A model generated the notes under the pieces. The model was not told the origin of the DNA, ran no database searches, and saw nothing but the letters and a program-made list of their open reading frames with translations. Of a stretch of 26,684 nt of DNA, positions 16,577 through 25,424 are shown piece after piece. The translations under genes were made by a program, and so were the position numbers. Every line of letters begins with the position of its first letter. Positions within the stretch are counted from its first letter, which is position 1. Source of the DNA: JANQLU01 sp964434955 (lineage in GTDB: Bacteria; Planctomycetota; Planctomycetia; Pirellulales; Pirellulaceae); assembly GCA_964434955.1 (NCBI GenBank), contig CAYSXI010000060.1:1-26684 (forward strand), in the 5' to 3' direction.

Positions 16577-17263
16577 TCAGCCGGTGTGCCGCTTGCGACG
16601 CGACTGGGGGAAGAGCGCGAGAGCCACCATCAGGGGGAATACTGTGGATGGTTCGGGGATGGCAGCTGTTCCAAATTGCACGTGATCGACTTCGATACCG
16701 CCATCGGAACTGGATATGTGGATGCGGGAAATGCCGCTGGCGTGGGTCGCTCCAAAAAATCGATCTTCGGCGGTCGTCCCGTTGAAACTTGCGTCTCCAA
16801 CGTTGACAGGGCCGATGGTGCCGATCGAATCGCCATTTTCGTCGAAGGCTTCGAAAGTTGCTTGACCGTTTCCGTCCGTCCAGACAACAGCTGCGGCGGT
16901 CGGAAGCGTGCCGCTGAAAGTGAATGAGATTCCCGTGGCTCCATCGATATAGAACCAGCTGTAACCGCCTTGCCCAGAGCCATCGATCGCGCCGTCATCA
17001 CCGTCGACAGAATCGGTTGCACCGCTCGGAAAGACGATATTTCCCGCGGATGCAGTGATGCTCGCGTCCAGGGAAGCGTCTTCGAAATCTTCGAGCAAGA
17101 AGGGTGAACCGCCCTGATAAAATCCGACCGGAATGTCAGCCGAAGAAAGATAGGGAAGCGGTCCGAAGAAAAAATCCGCGCGAAGAGTTTTCGCGTTTCC
17201 CGCAACCACAAGCGTGATGACGGTAACCGCAAGACAAAAGTGTTTTCTCAGTACCCGAAACAT
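16577..17263 (-). CDS. Small PEP-CTERM exported protein
   Basis: 228 residues from ATG 17263, which has GGGAA seven bases upstream; in-frame starts at 17275 and 17290 are less well placed. The signal segment is CLAVTVITLVVAGNA with cleavage near LRA/DFFFG. The mature region is beta-rich and acidic, including DFEDASLDASI and FEAFDENGDSIGTIG, and resembles PEP-CTERM domain proteins with a jelly-roll fold. It ends with IPEPSTVFPLMVALALF and the basic tail RRKRHTG, a PEP-CTERM sorting signal. It lies upstream of the large PEP-CTERM gene on the same strand. No enzyme motif is visible. Location at the outer surface or in extracellular matrix is inferred from the signal. Confidence 0.85.
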   Translation of the reverse strand: MFRVLRKHFCLAVTVITLVVAGNAKTLRADFFFGPLPYLSSADIPVGFYQGGSPFLLEDFEDASLDASITASAGNIVFPSGATDSVDGDDGAIDGSGQGGYSWFYIDGATGISFTFSGTLPTAAAVVWTDGNGQATFEAFDENGDSIGTIGPVNVGDASFNGTTAEDRFFGATHASGISRIHISSSDGGIEVDHVQFGTAAIPEPSTVFPLMVALALFPQSRRKRHTG

Positions 17264-17433
17264 GTTTATTCCCATCTCAACATCAAACAATGACTATTGG
17301 CTGATGCCTTTCAAGTTTCAAAGTGAAACAGGAAAAAACAAAAAGTTGGAAAATTAAAATCTGCCTTGCGTAGAGACGAAGAAGCGAGGGATTGAGAATT
17401 CAATCGTGAACTGGGCGGCATTAACGCGGCTCG

Positions 17434-18035
17434 TCAGACAAGATCGCCAAGCACCCCTTTGTCACGCAAGCGTTTGCGGAGCCGACTTAGTTGAACGCGT
17501 AGAACATCCGCATCAAGATCCAGTTCCCGAGCGATCTCTGCTGTGGTGAATCCATCCAGCTTCAATTCAATGACTTGTTGTTCTCTTTGGCTCAATGAAT
17601 CGAACAACTTTTCCATCTCGTTTTGTGTTTGGGCTGAAACTGCAGGATCCGTCTCCGGCGAACTCAGGGAAGCAATCAGGTCGGGCAGGCTGCCGCTGAA
17701 TCGGATTGCCGAATCCTTTGTTGCCGTCGCATTTTTCGCCAATGCCTGGCAACTTTTCGCCGAACCATCGTCATCGCCAAGGCGACAAGTTTCTGCGGAC
17801 TGGAAATGTCAAATCGGCCTTTTTGCAAACCGATCATCAAGCTCTTGTGAACCGATTGCATAACATCGACGGAATCAAGGTAAGGCCGAAGCGCTTGGCC
17901 AAGCCGCAATCGTACGACTGTTCGAACCTCCGGTTCGTATTGTTCGACAAGTGATTCGATCGCCGCCGCATCTCCGGTGCGGGCCAATTCAATGAGCCGT
18001 TCGAATTCCAAAAGGTTTTCTTTGGTTTCCATCAT
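17434..18035 (-). pseudogene. ECF-like sigma factor gene interrupted by a frameshift
   Basis: Two overlapping frames together encode one sigma factor. The first (18035 to 17676, 119 residues) carries region 2, with RPYLDSVDVMQSVHKSL and TMVRRKVARHWRKMRRQQR, and then stops. The second, shifted by -1 (from within 17742 to 17434), carries SGSLPDLIASLSS and region 4, with LSQREQQVIELKLDGFTTAEIARELDLDADVLRVQLSRL broken here only for length. Neither half should work alone. The shift must lie within 17676-17742, where the frames overlap. A run of five A (GCGAAAAATGCG, minus strand) would allow a -1 slip, although MRRQQR in the first frame looks authentic and favours a later lesion. It is divergent from the kinase at 18190. 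Confidence 0.75.
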
Positions 18036-18189
18036 TCCGGCAAAGGGCGAAGTGACATTCGATGTATATTACAAGGATAATTTGTCGATGGAATTGTTTT
18101 TGAAAAATTCAATTCTTCGTCCGATTTTTGTTTCGTTCCGATCCATTCGCGCAATAGGAAGGTAAGCGTTACTCGGTTTGAGCGAAAGC

Positions 18190-21100
18190 ATGGGAAATTC
18201 TAAGTTCGAATTTCAACTCGCGGAAGCCTGCGCGGACCTTGAATTGCGCTTGCGCGGTGGCGAGCGGAATGTCCTGGAGAAGATTTTTGAGTCTCAGCCA
18301 CGGCTGCAACAAGATGCCGAAAGTGCCGTCGAACTAATCTACGCTGAGTACGTTGTACTCTGTGAAATTGGCGAAGAACCAGACACCGCCGAATTCTGTA
18401 GCCGCTTTCCTGAATACTCGAATCGAATTGAGCGCCTTCTCAAAATCCATGAGGCGTTCGATGTTCCTGATGAAACGCCCAATCGGAAAATGGGTGACAG
18501 TACGATCGCATTTGAAAGCTATCAATCTTTGCTCGACAACCAGAAAAAGTCGGTCACGTCCATTGGCCAATACGACTTGCTTGAGGTGATTGCCCATGGC
18601 GGCATGGGAATTGTATGGAAAGCGAGGCAGCGCGGGTTGGGGCGAATCGTGGCCATCAAACGAATTCGCGATTCGTTGCCCAACTATGAAGAAAGGCGTC
18701 GATTTCTTGCCGAAGCAGAAACGGCCGCCAGCTTGCATCATCCAAATATCTGCCAGGTCTTTGAAGTTGGCTCCGACAGCGGCGATTACTTTCTTTCGAT
18801 GGAGTTTGTTGAGGGAGACAACCTTCGTGAAAGAATGGCGGATAAGAAACTTTCCATCTACGAGTCCTGTGTGCTCGTAGAAAAAGTCTGTCGTGCGCTG
18901 GAGCATGCTCATCAAAACGGCGTCGTTCACCGTGATTTGAAACCGGCGAACATTTTGATTAACTCAGAGGGTGAACCCAAAGTTACTGATTTCGGATTGG
19001 CCAAGACGATCGGTGAAACTTCTGGCAATCATACGCGCACGGGAACGATTCTGGGGACACCGGCTTACATGGCGCCGGAGCAGGCGATGGGCCAGGGTGA
19101 AAAGATTTCTCCCGCGACAGACGTACACGCGATTGGAGTTTTGCTCTACGAGTTGGTAACCGGCAAGACTCCCTTTCAAGGAAAGTCGGAAGTCGAAACG
19201 ATTCGTTTCGTCGTGGATCAAGAACCTCAATCCATTCGCAAGATTTGCCCGGAAGTGCCCAAGGATCTAGAGACGATTTGCCTGCGCTGCTTGGAGAAAG
19301 ATCCGGTCAAAAGGTATCCCTCGGCAAAGTCGGTCGCGGCAGAAATTCAGCGATTCTTGACGAATCTTCCCATCGAAGCCCGTTCAATTGGCAATTCCGA
19401 GCGTTTGTTGAAGTGGGCAAAACGAAAGCCAGCGGTTGCCGCTTTGATGCTGAGTCTGTTGGTGGCCTTTGCGCTTGGTGTAAGTGGTGTTGCCTGGCAG
19501 TGGCGGCGAGCGGAAAAGGGTTGGGACCGGGCTGAAGCCGATGGAAAGCGTTTGAAATTGGCACTTGATGCGAGTCAACGAGCGACCGAACGCGAGTCCA
19601 AGGCTTTGGAGTTTAGTCGCCTTTCCAATTACTACCAGCAAATCGCGCTGGCCCAATCGCTGCTTGCAAATGACGACCATGCCTCCGCGTTGCGGATCTT
19701 GCAACAGTGTCCAGAAAAGTATCGCGGCTTGGAGTGGCAAGTTTTATATGATCGATGTCGCAAACCCATTCTTCGGATCGAGCATGTCCCGGACGACGGA
19801 AGGGCGGTAGAGTTTAGCCCGGATAATCGTTTTCTCGCGCTCGTTTACGGACTGTGGTATTCGAAAATTCCTGGCAAGGCGGAAATACGTGACGCCACCA
19901 CGGGAAAATTGCTTCATTTGCTGCAAGGACTTGATGGGCCCGGGCAACATGTTGAGTTCAGTCCCGACGGCAAGACTTTGATGGTCGCTTGCACGCGTTT
20001 CGACGGAGAGGAGTCCGTCGGGCTCGTGGCTTGGGATGTCGATTCCGGCGAGCGGAGAGACGAATTCAAACCCAGCCCCGGTGGGGCCTTTTGGGTGGAA
20101 TACAGTTCCGATGGAATGCAGATCTTGGTTGCCCGCGCCGACGGGTTGGTTGAGTTGCTCGATAGTCGTTCCGGCAAATTGATCAGGCGCTTTGGCAAGC
20201 ACAATGGATTAGCACTTTCCGTTTCAATGAGCCCCGATGGTCGACTGATTGCATCGGGCGGCCGCGACGGCGTGGTCAATCTTTGGGACCGAGAAAGTGG
20301 TGAGCTTATCGAACAGGTTCGAGGACTGGTTGACGTACGTTCGATCGATTTTTCTCCGAACGGCCTTTTTTTCGCGGCCGGCAACTATCCGGGGCTGGTC
20401 AAAGTTTGGGAAATTGATTTGTCTCGTAAGGCGGATGGCAAATCGGTTCTTGAACTGATCGATGTGCAACATCAAGGTATGTTTGGGCTGACGCAAGTCG
20501 AATTCATGCCGGATTCCCGATACCTGGGGATTTGCACGACCCTGGGTGGCATCAAAATCATCGATCCAGTCGCTGGGCGATTGATCATGCAAATCAAACC
20601 GGGAAACACCACCACCAAGGCTTTTGATTTTTCTCGCGGCGCCAAGAACGTCGTGTTGATCGGTGCCAATCAAACGATCGTTCGATTGTTTGAAAAGCTA
20701 TCGGTTGATCATTTTGACAATATTCGATTTCGAATTGCCGACATCCGCTGGAGACCCGGTACTCAGCAATTGGTTCTCGCCGGGGGCGGACCGACAAAAT
20801 TGAGCGGCAGCCGCCCTGGCATCGCATTCATTGATGGACTTAACGGCGATTTGAAAAAGATTCTGAGCGGTTTCAAGAATTGGCTGGTAAGCCTTCGTTG
20901 GGATCGTAAAGGCGAACGACTGTTTGCCATTGACTCGGCCGGCAATGGATTTATCTGCCAGGAATCCGGCGTTGACTGGAGTTTTCAGCCTTGTGTTATT
21001 CCCGACAAGCTTGGAAAAGTGAAGCAGGGCGTTTTCGTGGCCGACAAGGTTGCGTTGCTTGTAGAGAATCACACCATTCACATGATGGATTCCGCCGGGA

Positions 21101-22395
21101 CAATCGAACCGCTTCCTGTTTCGGAAAAATTTAAAGGAATCGCGGTTGTCGACCAACGCCATCTTGTCGCGTTAAATTCCAATAATGAACTCTGCCTTTT
21201 GAACGCGGAACGGGGCACTTTGGTGTCTCGTCGAAAAGTTGCGACTGGGCAAAGCGGACTCGTCGACCTCGTGGTTTCCTTTTGTGGTCGTCGCGTTGGC
21301 TTTGCCATTGGGCAGGACGTTTTCTGTGCGAACTTGGTCGGGAATGTTGACGATGTACGGCTCGAACCGCCCTTTCGCCTTGGCGGTCATCGCTATGAAG
21401 TGTCGAGTATAAGTTTTGATTCCTCGTCGAACCGGCTCATTTCGGCTTGCATGCAGGACGCTTCGATCATTTGGGATTTGGAAGCCAGGATCGTTGCTTT
21501 GCGCCTAAGTGAACCATGGGAACGCTCCAGTTGTGTTGCGCTCAGTTCGGAAGGGCCGCAACTTGTGGCAAGCCGATCAGCGAACTTGCGCTTATCGGAA
21601 GAGAGGTCAACCCGTTTTCCTCGGGTCGTCGGCATTATCAATAACAGCTGGATCGGCTGGCACCGTAGGCAGATGGCTCGCTTGCCACGCGGAGAATTCG
21701 CGCAAAATTTTCATGAAAAACGCTACCTCATTCGTACGAGGTATTCACTCGAACGTCTCGAACAGGCGGGTTTGGGGGGCCGAAGACTGGGTTACCGATA
21801 TGTGGAACTTGCGAAACGTTTTTTTGAGCGTGGTGATCTGGAGGAAGCAAAACAATGCATGTCGAAAGCGGAGCCCATTTATCTCGACTTGGTGGAGGCC
21901 TCGCCGCGGAACTTGAATTATCTTTTGACCCTTGCGGAAATTTATCACGTGCTCGGCGACCGAGAACTCGCAATAAAGTATTCACGGACACGTGCCAGCA
22001 AAGGGAAGCATTTGGGCAACATTCAGTATCACCATGCATGGTTCCTGCTTAACCTTGAAAGTCTTTCCGAGCAAGAAAAATCCGAAGCGTATGAATGCGC
22101 CAAACTTGCCGTCAAACTGGATGCCGAAGCCCCCAACCACTGGACGACGCTCGGTATTTGTCAGCTCGGGCAGGGCCGAACATTAGAAGCGAAGCGATCT
22201 TTCCTCAAGTCAATTGAGCTTGCTAATGAAGGTAGCGGTTTCGATTATTTTGGCTTGGCGCTGATCGAGTCGGGTGAGGACAATGATCTTGCCAGGGATT
22301 GGTACGACAAAGGATTGGAGGCGATGGAAAAATCAACCAAGTCCCGTTTCCTCCTTGGTCGGTTTCAAAAGATGGCCGAAGAAAAGCTTCGCTAG
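18190..22395 (+). CDS. Transmembrane Ser/Thr protein kinase with WD40-like propeller and TPR domain
   Basis: 1401 residues from ATG 18190; an in-frame TTG at 18178 is an alternative. The N-terminal 120 residues resemble the docking region found in other planctomycete kinases. Kinase landmarks: glycine loop HGGMGIVWKA (136-145), K157, HRDLKPAN from H247, DFG at 267-269 and APE ending at E297, all intact. A membrane helix spans about 415-437. LEWQVLYDRC near 513 opens a WD40-like region to about 1115, with repeats such as FSPDGKTLMVAC, MSPDGRLIASGGRDGVVNLWD and DSSSNRLISACMQDASIIWD. TPR-like helices finish the protein. The sensor part should lie outside the cytoplasm. It is divergent from a sigma factor gene that is now frameshifted, so its original partner may be lost. 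Confidence 0.92.
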   Translation: MGNSKFEFQLAEACADLELRLRGGERNVLEKIFESQPRLQQDAESAVELIYAEYVVLCEIGEEPDTAEFCSRFPEYSNRIERLLKIHEAFDVPDETPNRKMGDSTIAFESYQSLLDNQKKSVTSIGQYDLLEVIAHGGMGIVWKARQRGLGRIVAIKRIRDSLPNYEERRRFLAEAETAASLHHPNICQVFEVGSDSGDYFLSMEFVEGDNLRERMADKKLSIYESCVLVEKVCRALEHAHQNGVVHRDLKPANILINSEGEPKVTDFGLAKTIGETSGNHTRTGTILGTPAYMAPEQAMGQGEKISPATDVHAIGVLLYELVTGKTPFQGKSEVETIRFVVDQEPQSIRKICPEVPKDLETICLRCLEKDPVKRYPSAKSVAAEIQRFLTNLPIEARSIGNSERLLKWAKRKPAVAALMLSLLVAFALGVSGVAWQWRRAEKGWDRAEADGKRLKLALDASQRATERESKALEFSRLSNYYQQIALAQSLLANDDHASALRILQQCPEKYRGLEWQVLYDRCRKPILRIEHVPDDGRAVEFSPDNRFLALVYGLWYSKIPGKAEIRDATTGKLLHLLQGLDGPGQHVEFSPDGKTLMVACTRFDGEESVGLVAWDVDSGERRDEFKPSPGGAFWVEYSSDGMQILVARADGLVELLDSRSGKLIRRFGKHNGLALSVSMSPDGRLIASGGRDGVVNLWDRESGELIEQVRGLVDVRSIDFSPNGLFFAAGNYPGLVKVWEIDLSRKADGKSVLELIDVQHQGMFGLTQVEFMPDSRYLGICTTLGGIKIIDPVAGRLIMQIKPGNTTTKAFDFSRGAKNVVLIGANQTIVRLFEKLSVDHFDNIRFRIADIRWRPGTQQLVLAGGGPTKLSGSRPGIAFIDGLNGDLKKILSGFKNWLVSLRWDRKGERLFAIDSAGNGFICQESGVDWSFQPCVIPDKLGKVKQGVFVADKVALLVENHTIHMMDSAGTIEPLPVSEKFKGIAVVDQRHLVALNSNNELCLLNAERGTLVSRRKVATGQSGLVDLVVSFCGRRVGFAIGQDVFCANLVGNVDDVRLEPPFRLGGHRYEVSSISFDSSSNRLISACMQDASIIWDLEARIVALRLSEPWERSSCVALSSEGPQLVASRSANLRLSEERSTRFPRVVGIINNSWIGWHRRQMARLPRGEFAQNFHEKRYLIRTRYSLERLEQAGLGGRRLGYRYVELAKRFFERGDLEEAKQCMSKAEPIYLDLVEASPRNLNYLLTLAEIYHVLGDRELAIKYSRTRASKGKHLGNIQYHHAWFLLNLESLSEQEKSEAYECAKLAVKLDAEAPNHWTTLGICQLGQGRTLEAKRSFLKSIELANEGSGFDYFGLALIESGEDNDLARDWYDKGLEAMEKSTKSRFLLGRFQKMAEEKLR

Positions 22396-22417
22396 ACTTG
22401 CGAGACGAGTGCAAGTC
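22395..22417. terminator. Possible bidirectional terminator between convergent genes
   Basis: GACTTGC (22395-22401) and GCAAGTC (22411-22417) form a perfect 7-bp stem with a nine-base loop. It overlaps the last base of the kinase stop codon and lies nine bases from the end of the convergent membrane gene. T-runs nearby are short (GCTTTGACTT on the plus strand), so termination may be inefficient. Confidence 0.4.
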
Positions 22418-22425
22418 GCTTTGAC

Positions 22426-22944
22426 TTATCGGGAGTTGTAAAGCCGAATCCCAATGGATGCCAAAACGGTTTTTCCGACGAAGAAAAAACCAATCCCAAG
22501 AAAAAAACTCGCGATCGCGGCAACTTTGATGATGCCTTGATCTTCGGGTTGAGGATCGAGAACCAGCACTGAGATCGTAATGGCCGATCCAATAAAAACA
22601 ATGGTTGCCAAAAACAGCAGCCAACCCGCAATATTTAAGCGGCTCAAGTCAAAGCTGCCGAATTTCGTTCTTAAATCGTTGGCCGAGTGAACTGTCGGGT
22701 CATAGTCATGATCACCCGGAACGGGCGCGGAAGTAGATTGAGCGTCGCTCTCGCCGTGCTTGACCAGCTTCATTCCAAACACAAGAAAACAGAGTGTCAT
22801 CGTTAGCAGGATGCCTCCAACAACAATTCCGGTCACCAGTTGGTTCTCAAAAATGGCCGAGCCAGCGCCAATCAACCCGCCGATTCCACACATGATTCCG
22901 GAACCAACCATGAAAATACCGATAATGTAGGACAAGGTTTTCAT
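22426..22944 (-). CDS. Four-helix membrane protein of unknown function
   Basis: 172 residues from ATG 22944, with GAG six bases upstream; an ATG at 22956 in the same frame has no ribosome binding site. Two helices near the N-terminus (glycine-rich, IIGIFMVGSGIMCGIGGLIGAG, and VTGIVVGGILLTMTLCFLVFG) are followed by a polar loop of about 45 residues (DHDYDPTVHSANDLRTKFG) and two more helices. No family is recognised. A perfect 14-bp palindrome lies just upstream. It converges on the kinase gene with only 30 bp between. Confidence 0.75.
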   Translation of the reverse strand: MKTLSYIIGIFMVGSGIMCGIGGLIGAGSAIFENQLVTGIVVGGILLTMTLCFLVFGMKLVKHGESDAQSTSAPVPGDHDYDPTVHSANDLRTKFGSFDLSRLNIAGWLLFLATIVFIGSAITISVLVLDPQPEDQGIIKVAAIASFFLGIGFFFVGKTVLASIGIRLYNSR

Positions 22945-22962
22945 ATCGACTCGCATGTGAAA

Positions 22963-22976
22963 GGTGGGCGCCCACC
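22963..22976. promoter_or_regulatory. Perfect 14-bp palindrome upstream of the four-helix membrane protein gene
   Basis: GGTGGGCGCCCACC reads the same on both strands with no spacer. It lies 19 bases upstream of the chosen ATG (22944). A loop-free palindrome is better suited to binding a dimeric regulator than to forming an RNA hairpin, so an operator is a reasonable guess. Confidence 0.35.
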
Positions 22977-23125
22977 AATCGTATCAAAGATTTTTTGGTT
23001 TTTGGCTTTGCCAAAGAAATCTGAGACCTTTCGTGTCAATTCGTGGGGCAATATTCTTGGCTTACCCTGTTAGTTTTGACAGGATACTTACGATCTTGAA
23101 AATTGGTTTGGAAAGGTTGAGCAAG

Positions 23126-23482
23126 ATGCCAGACAAGTTCACCATCAACTACATCGAATTGCCCCTCGTCGATCACGCAAAGACAAAAGAGTTTTACGAA
23201 TCGGTATTCGGCTGGAAGTTTCAAGATTGGGGGCCGGAATACATGTGTTTCCAGGAAGCTGGAATCGATATTGGGTTTGGAAAAGGACCGACACCCGCCG
23301 CGAGCTCAACCGGAGTCCTCGTTGTCGTTCAGACGGCCGACCTTGAAAAAGCAGAAAGTCGGATCAAGGAATTCGGCTGCGAGGTGGTCACCGAGGTATT
23401 TGAATTCCCCGGCGGCAGACGCTTTCATTTTGCGGACCCAAACGGCAACGTGCTCGCCGTCTGGACACCTACGGAAAGTTGA
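23126..23482 (+). CDS. VOC-superfamily (glyoxalase/bleomycin-resistance fold) protein
   Basis: 118 residues from ATG 23126. MPDKFTINYIELPLVDHAKTKEFYESVFGWKFQ is broken here as INYIELPLVD then KEFYESVFGWKF, the standard VOC beta-alpha opening. The second half has GGRRFHFADPNGNVLAVW, the closing motif in which the glutamate metal ligand of glyoxalase I is replaced here by alanine (NVLAVW where NxxxLWE-like ends occur). Length matches the family. The upstream extension to 22964 has no ribosome binding site. AAGG lies about ten bases before the ATG. The reaction or ligand cannot be inferred from the fold alone, and the missing ligand suggests a binding role or a different chemistry. Confidence 0.85.
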   Translation: MPDKFTINYIELPLVDHAKTKEFYESVFGWKFQDWGPEYMCFQEAGIDIGFGKGPTPAASSTGVLVVVQTADLEKAESRIKEFGCEVVTEVFEFPGGRRFHFADPNGNVLAVWTPTES

Positions 23483-23638
23483 CCAGTATCCTGCTCAAGA
23501 AGAGTCTAGAGTTCTGCTTTACAAGCCCTGGCGCGAGTTCAAGCGACGGGAGGGCTCAATAGGAAGATATTCCCATTTGAGTTCAGCTGTGCACAACGCC
23601 TGTCGGGCTATTTGGTTGCCACATTGATTGCTGACGGA

Positions 23639-23980
23639 CTAACCGTACCAATCATCGTCGTCGAATGGCCGACGGCTCCGTTGTGTAATCCAATAGACAC
23701 CAACACTGATCAGCGCGATGGGAACGGCGAAGACACCGATCACCAAGGTCCCATCCGAACGCCCGGTACCACCGTCCGCAAGGCTGATGAGTCCAAAGAC
23801 TCCAATGGACAATCCGAAAAGGATGCTCGTGACGCCAAGGATCACGCGAACGATTCTTCCGGTGCGGCCTCGCCGATCCTTGAGCCAAAGGATGATGAGA
23901 GCAGGAATAATCACAATCGCAAGAAATATTCCAAGGCCGAACAATGCATCAAGAGGGCTAGGCACGAAATTTCCTTGCAT
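23639..23980 (-). CDS. Small membrane protein of unknown function
   Basis: 113 residues from ATG 23980, which begins MQGNFVPSPLDALFGLG; the frame extends upstream to a TTG at 24076 without support. Three membrane helices are visible (about 12-31, 43-65 and 76-96), separated by the basic loop LKDRRGRTGRIVR. The C-terminus is polar and acidic (RRPFDDDDWYG). The ribosome binding site is weak, so the start is uncertain. No family is recognised. It converges on the VOC gene with a 156-bp spacer in which I see nothing notable. Confidence 0.65.
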   Translation of the reverse strand: MQGNFVPSPLDALFGLGIFLAIVIIPALIILWLKDRRGRTGRIVRVILGVTSILFGLSIGVFGLISLADGGTGRSDGTLVIGVFAVPIALISVGVYWITQRSRRPFDDDDWYG

Positions 23981-24076
23981 TGAAAGCCAAATGCGGAGCA
24001 CTGAGATCGTTTTGTTTGTGCCGTTCAATTTAAATGGTGAAATTTTGGGCAAGTCAAACCAATAAAATGAAAGCAA

Positions 24077-24464
24077 AAATATGTCGCAAATTCTTTGCGT
24101 TTCGACAATCCGGCACCGTTTGGAGAGGATGTCTTAGGCGATATGCCAAATGGATCGTTTCGTCAAAGGAGTCGTAACGACAAAGCGTTCATTTCTGCTG
24201 CCTGACGGGCACGGTTCGACCGTTACCGTTTGTTCGACAACGCGAAGTTTTTATTGGAATAGGGGCAACCCGCGATTTGTTTTCAGGATAATTCGGACTG
24301 TCCAATTCCAACCGGGCCGAATCCGTTGTTGAGCCGCTCGTTCATTCCGTCACGGTAAAATGCAGGAGCGGTGTCTCCCACAGTGAAACGCAACGGAGCT
24401 TAATTTCAGCGTGGGAGCACAGCGTTCCCTTCCTTTGACGGCGAGGGCTTTAGCGGGCAACGAA
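24077..24464. other. Intergenic region with one long imperfect inverted repeat
   Basis: No supported gene. A frame at 24150-24332 encodes a basic, low-quality peptide without a ribosome binding site or known motif. The notable element is the inverted repeat at 24371-24420, described separately. The promoter of the minus-strand membrane gene (start 23980) should lie at the left end, which is AT-rich. Confidence 0.4.
24371..24420. repeat. Imperfect 17-18-bp inverted repeat downstream of the EF-hand gene
   Basis: GTGTCTCCCACAGTGAAA (24371-24388) is mirrored by TTTCAGCGTGGGAGCAC (24404-24420) with a 15-base loop. GTG, CTCCCAC and TGAAA pair exactly, with one extra T and an AG/GC mismatch. It lies 45 bases after the stop of the minus-strand EF-hand gene. 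On that strand a TTTT follows about ten bases later. It could be that gene's terminator or a small mobile-repeat remnant. Confidence 0.45.
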
Positions 24465-24980
24465 TTAATTGCCGGAAAAATGCTCGATGAGTTCGTCCAG
24501 CGTTACCCGTCCATCCTGGTTTTTGTCAGCCTTGGGCGGCCGTGCCATATTGCTCATTTCGTCTTTGGTTAGGTTGCCGTCTTTGTCACGATCGAATTTG
24601 CTCATCAAACCATTGGCGTATGCGGCAATTCGAGCCTTGCGATCTGGCTTGATGGTCTTCGCCGTTTTTGGCTTCGTCGTCAATGTCCAGCTATGGTCTG
24701 CATCGGGAACAAACGCCATTCCATTTCCACCCACATGGCCGGTCGAGGCAGCTGTTGTGACCAGCCACCCTCCCGGAACCTTGGCCCGATACGTCGTTAC
24801 ATTACTCAATCCTGTTGCCGGAACCGCGACCCACTGAATCTTGTTTGCATTTTCATCGTTCGAGTCTTTGGTTTCGTTCGGTGTTTCTGCATTCAAGTAT
24901 TGAGAACAAAAATAGTTGCAAGTGATCGCGACGACTAACAACAAAGAGGCAAAAGAGAAAACTTGAATTGAGAATCGCAT
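24465..24980 (-). CDS. Secreted EF-hand (calcium-binding) protein
   Basis: 171 residues from ATG 24980, which has GGAG six bases upstream; a start at 24992 is less likely. The hydrophobic segment FSFASLLLVVAITCNYFC is a signal peptide or anchor. The middle (about 48-105) is an unidentified beta-rich domain with GGWLVTTAASTGHVGGNGMAFVP broken here as GGWLVTTAAS and GGNGMAFVPD. Two EF-hand loops follow: DRDKDGNLTKDE (130-141) and DKNQDGRVTLDE (152-163), each with Asp at 1, 3 and 5 (Asn at 3 or Asp variants) and Glu at 12. Paired EF-hands at the end of exported proteins are frequent in planctomycetes. It probably binds calcium outside the cytoplasm. Confidence 0.8.
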   Translation of the reverse strand: MRFSIQVFSFASLLLVVAITCNYFCSQYLNAETPNETKDSNDENANKIQWVAVPATGLSNVTTYRAKVPGGWLVTTAASTGHVGGNGMAFVPDADHSWTLTTKPKTAKTIKPDRKARIAAYANGLMSKFDRDKDGNLTKDEMSNMARPPKADKNQDGRVTLDELIEHFSGN

Positions 24981-25121
24981 CGCTGTCTCCATGAAAACGT
25001 AAATGGGCGGAGCGTATCTTGATAAGGGAGCGGTAGTCCGATCTTATCCGACCAGCCTCGGGTCTCAAAGCAGAAAACCTCGTAGGGTTGGATCGTTAAT
25101 CAAGAGGCTGACTGGTTGTTT

Positions 25122-25424
25122 TCAAGCGATAAATTCAAGCAAAAAGGCGACGCCGACAATAACCCAGATCGGGATCCAAAAGACGTGCCCACCGAAGCTG
25201 GGAAAGATAAGGCGTTTCCAAAGCGCGGCCAGCTCGTTGCCAGCCCCAACCAGAAAACGCATTCCAAGATCGAACAAAAAAAGCAATCCGCAAAGGCCAT
25301 ATGCCGTGATCGTCTCCTTGGTCTCTTCGGCGACTCCGAATAATCCCAGGAACCAGCCAAATGCAAAGGAGATTCCAAGACTCAGCAAAAGAAACAGAAT
25401 CGCTGGCCCATTGGTGATAATCAT
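25122..25424 (-). CDS. Small membrane protein of unknown function
   Basis: 100 residues from ATG 25424, with TGGAAA six bases upstream. Three membrane helices are visible: about 8-30 (AILFLLLSLGISFAFGWFLG), 41-62 (AYGLCGLLFLFDLGMRFLVG) and 80-98 (VFWIPIWVIVGVAFLLEF). The linker after helix 1 is charged (VAEETKET). No family is recognised. It lies between the EF-hand gene and the arginase gene on the same strand, but the strong terminator after arginase separates it from the latter. Confidence 0.7.
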   Translation of the reverse strand: MIITNGPAILFLLLSLGISFAFGWFLGLFGVAEETKETITAYGLCGLLFLFDLGMRFLVGAGNELAALWKRLIFPSFGGHVFWIPIWVIVGVAFLLEFIA

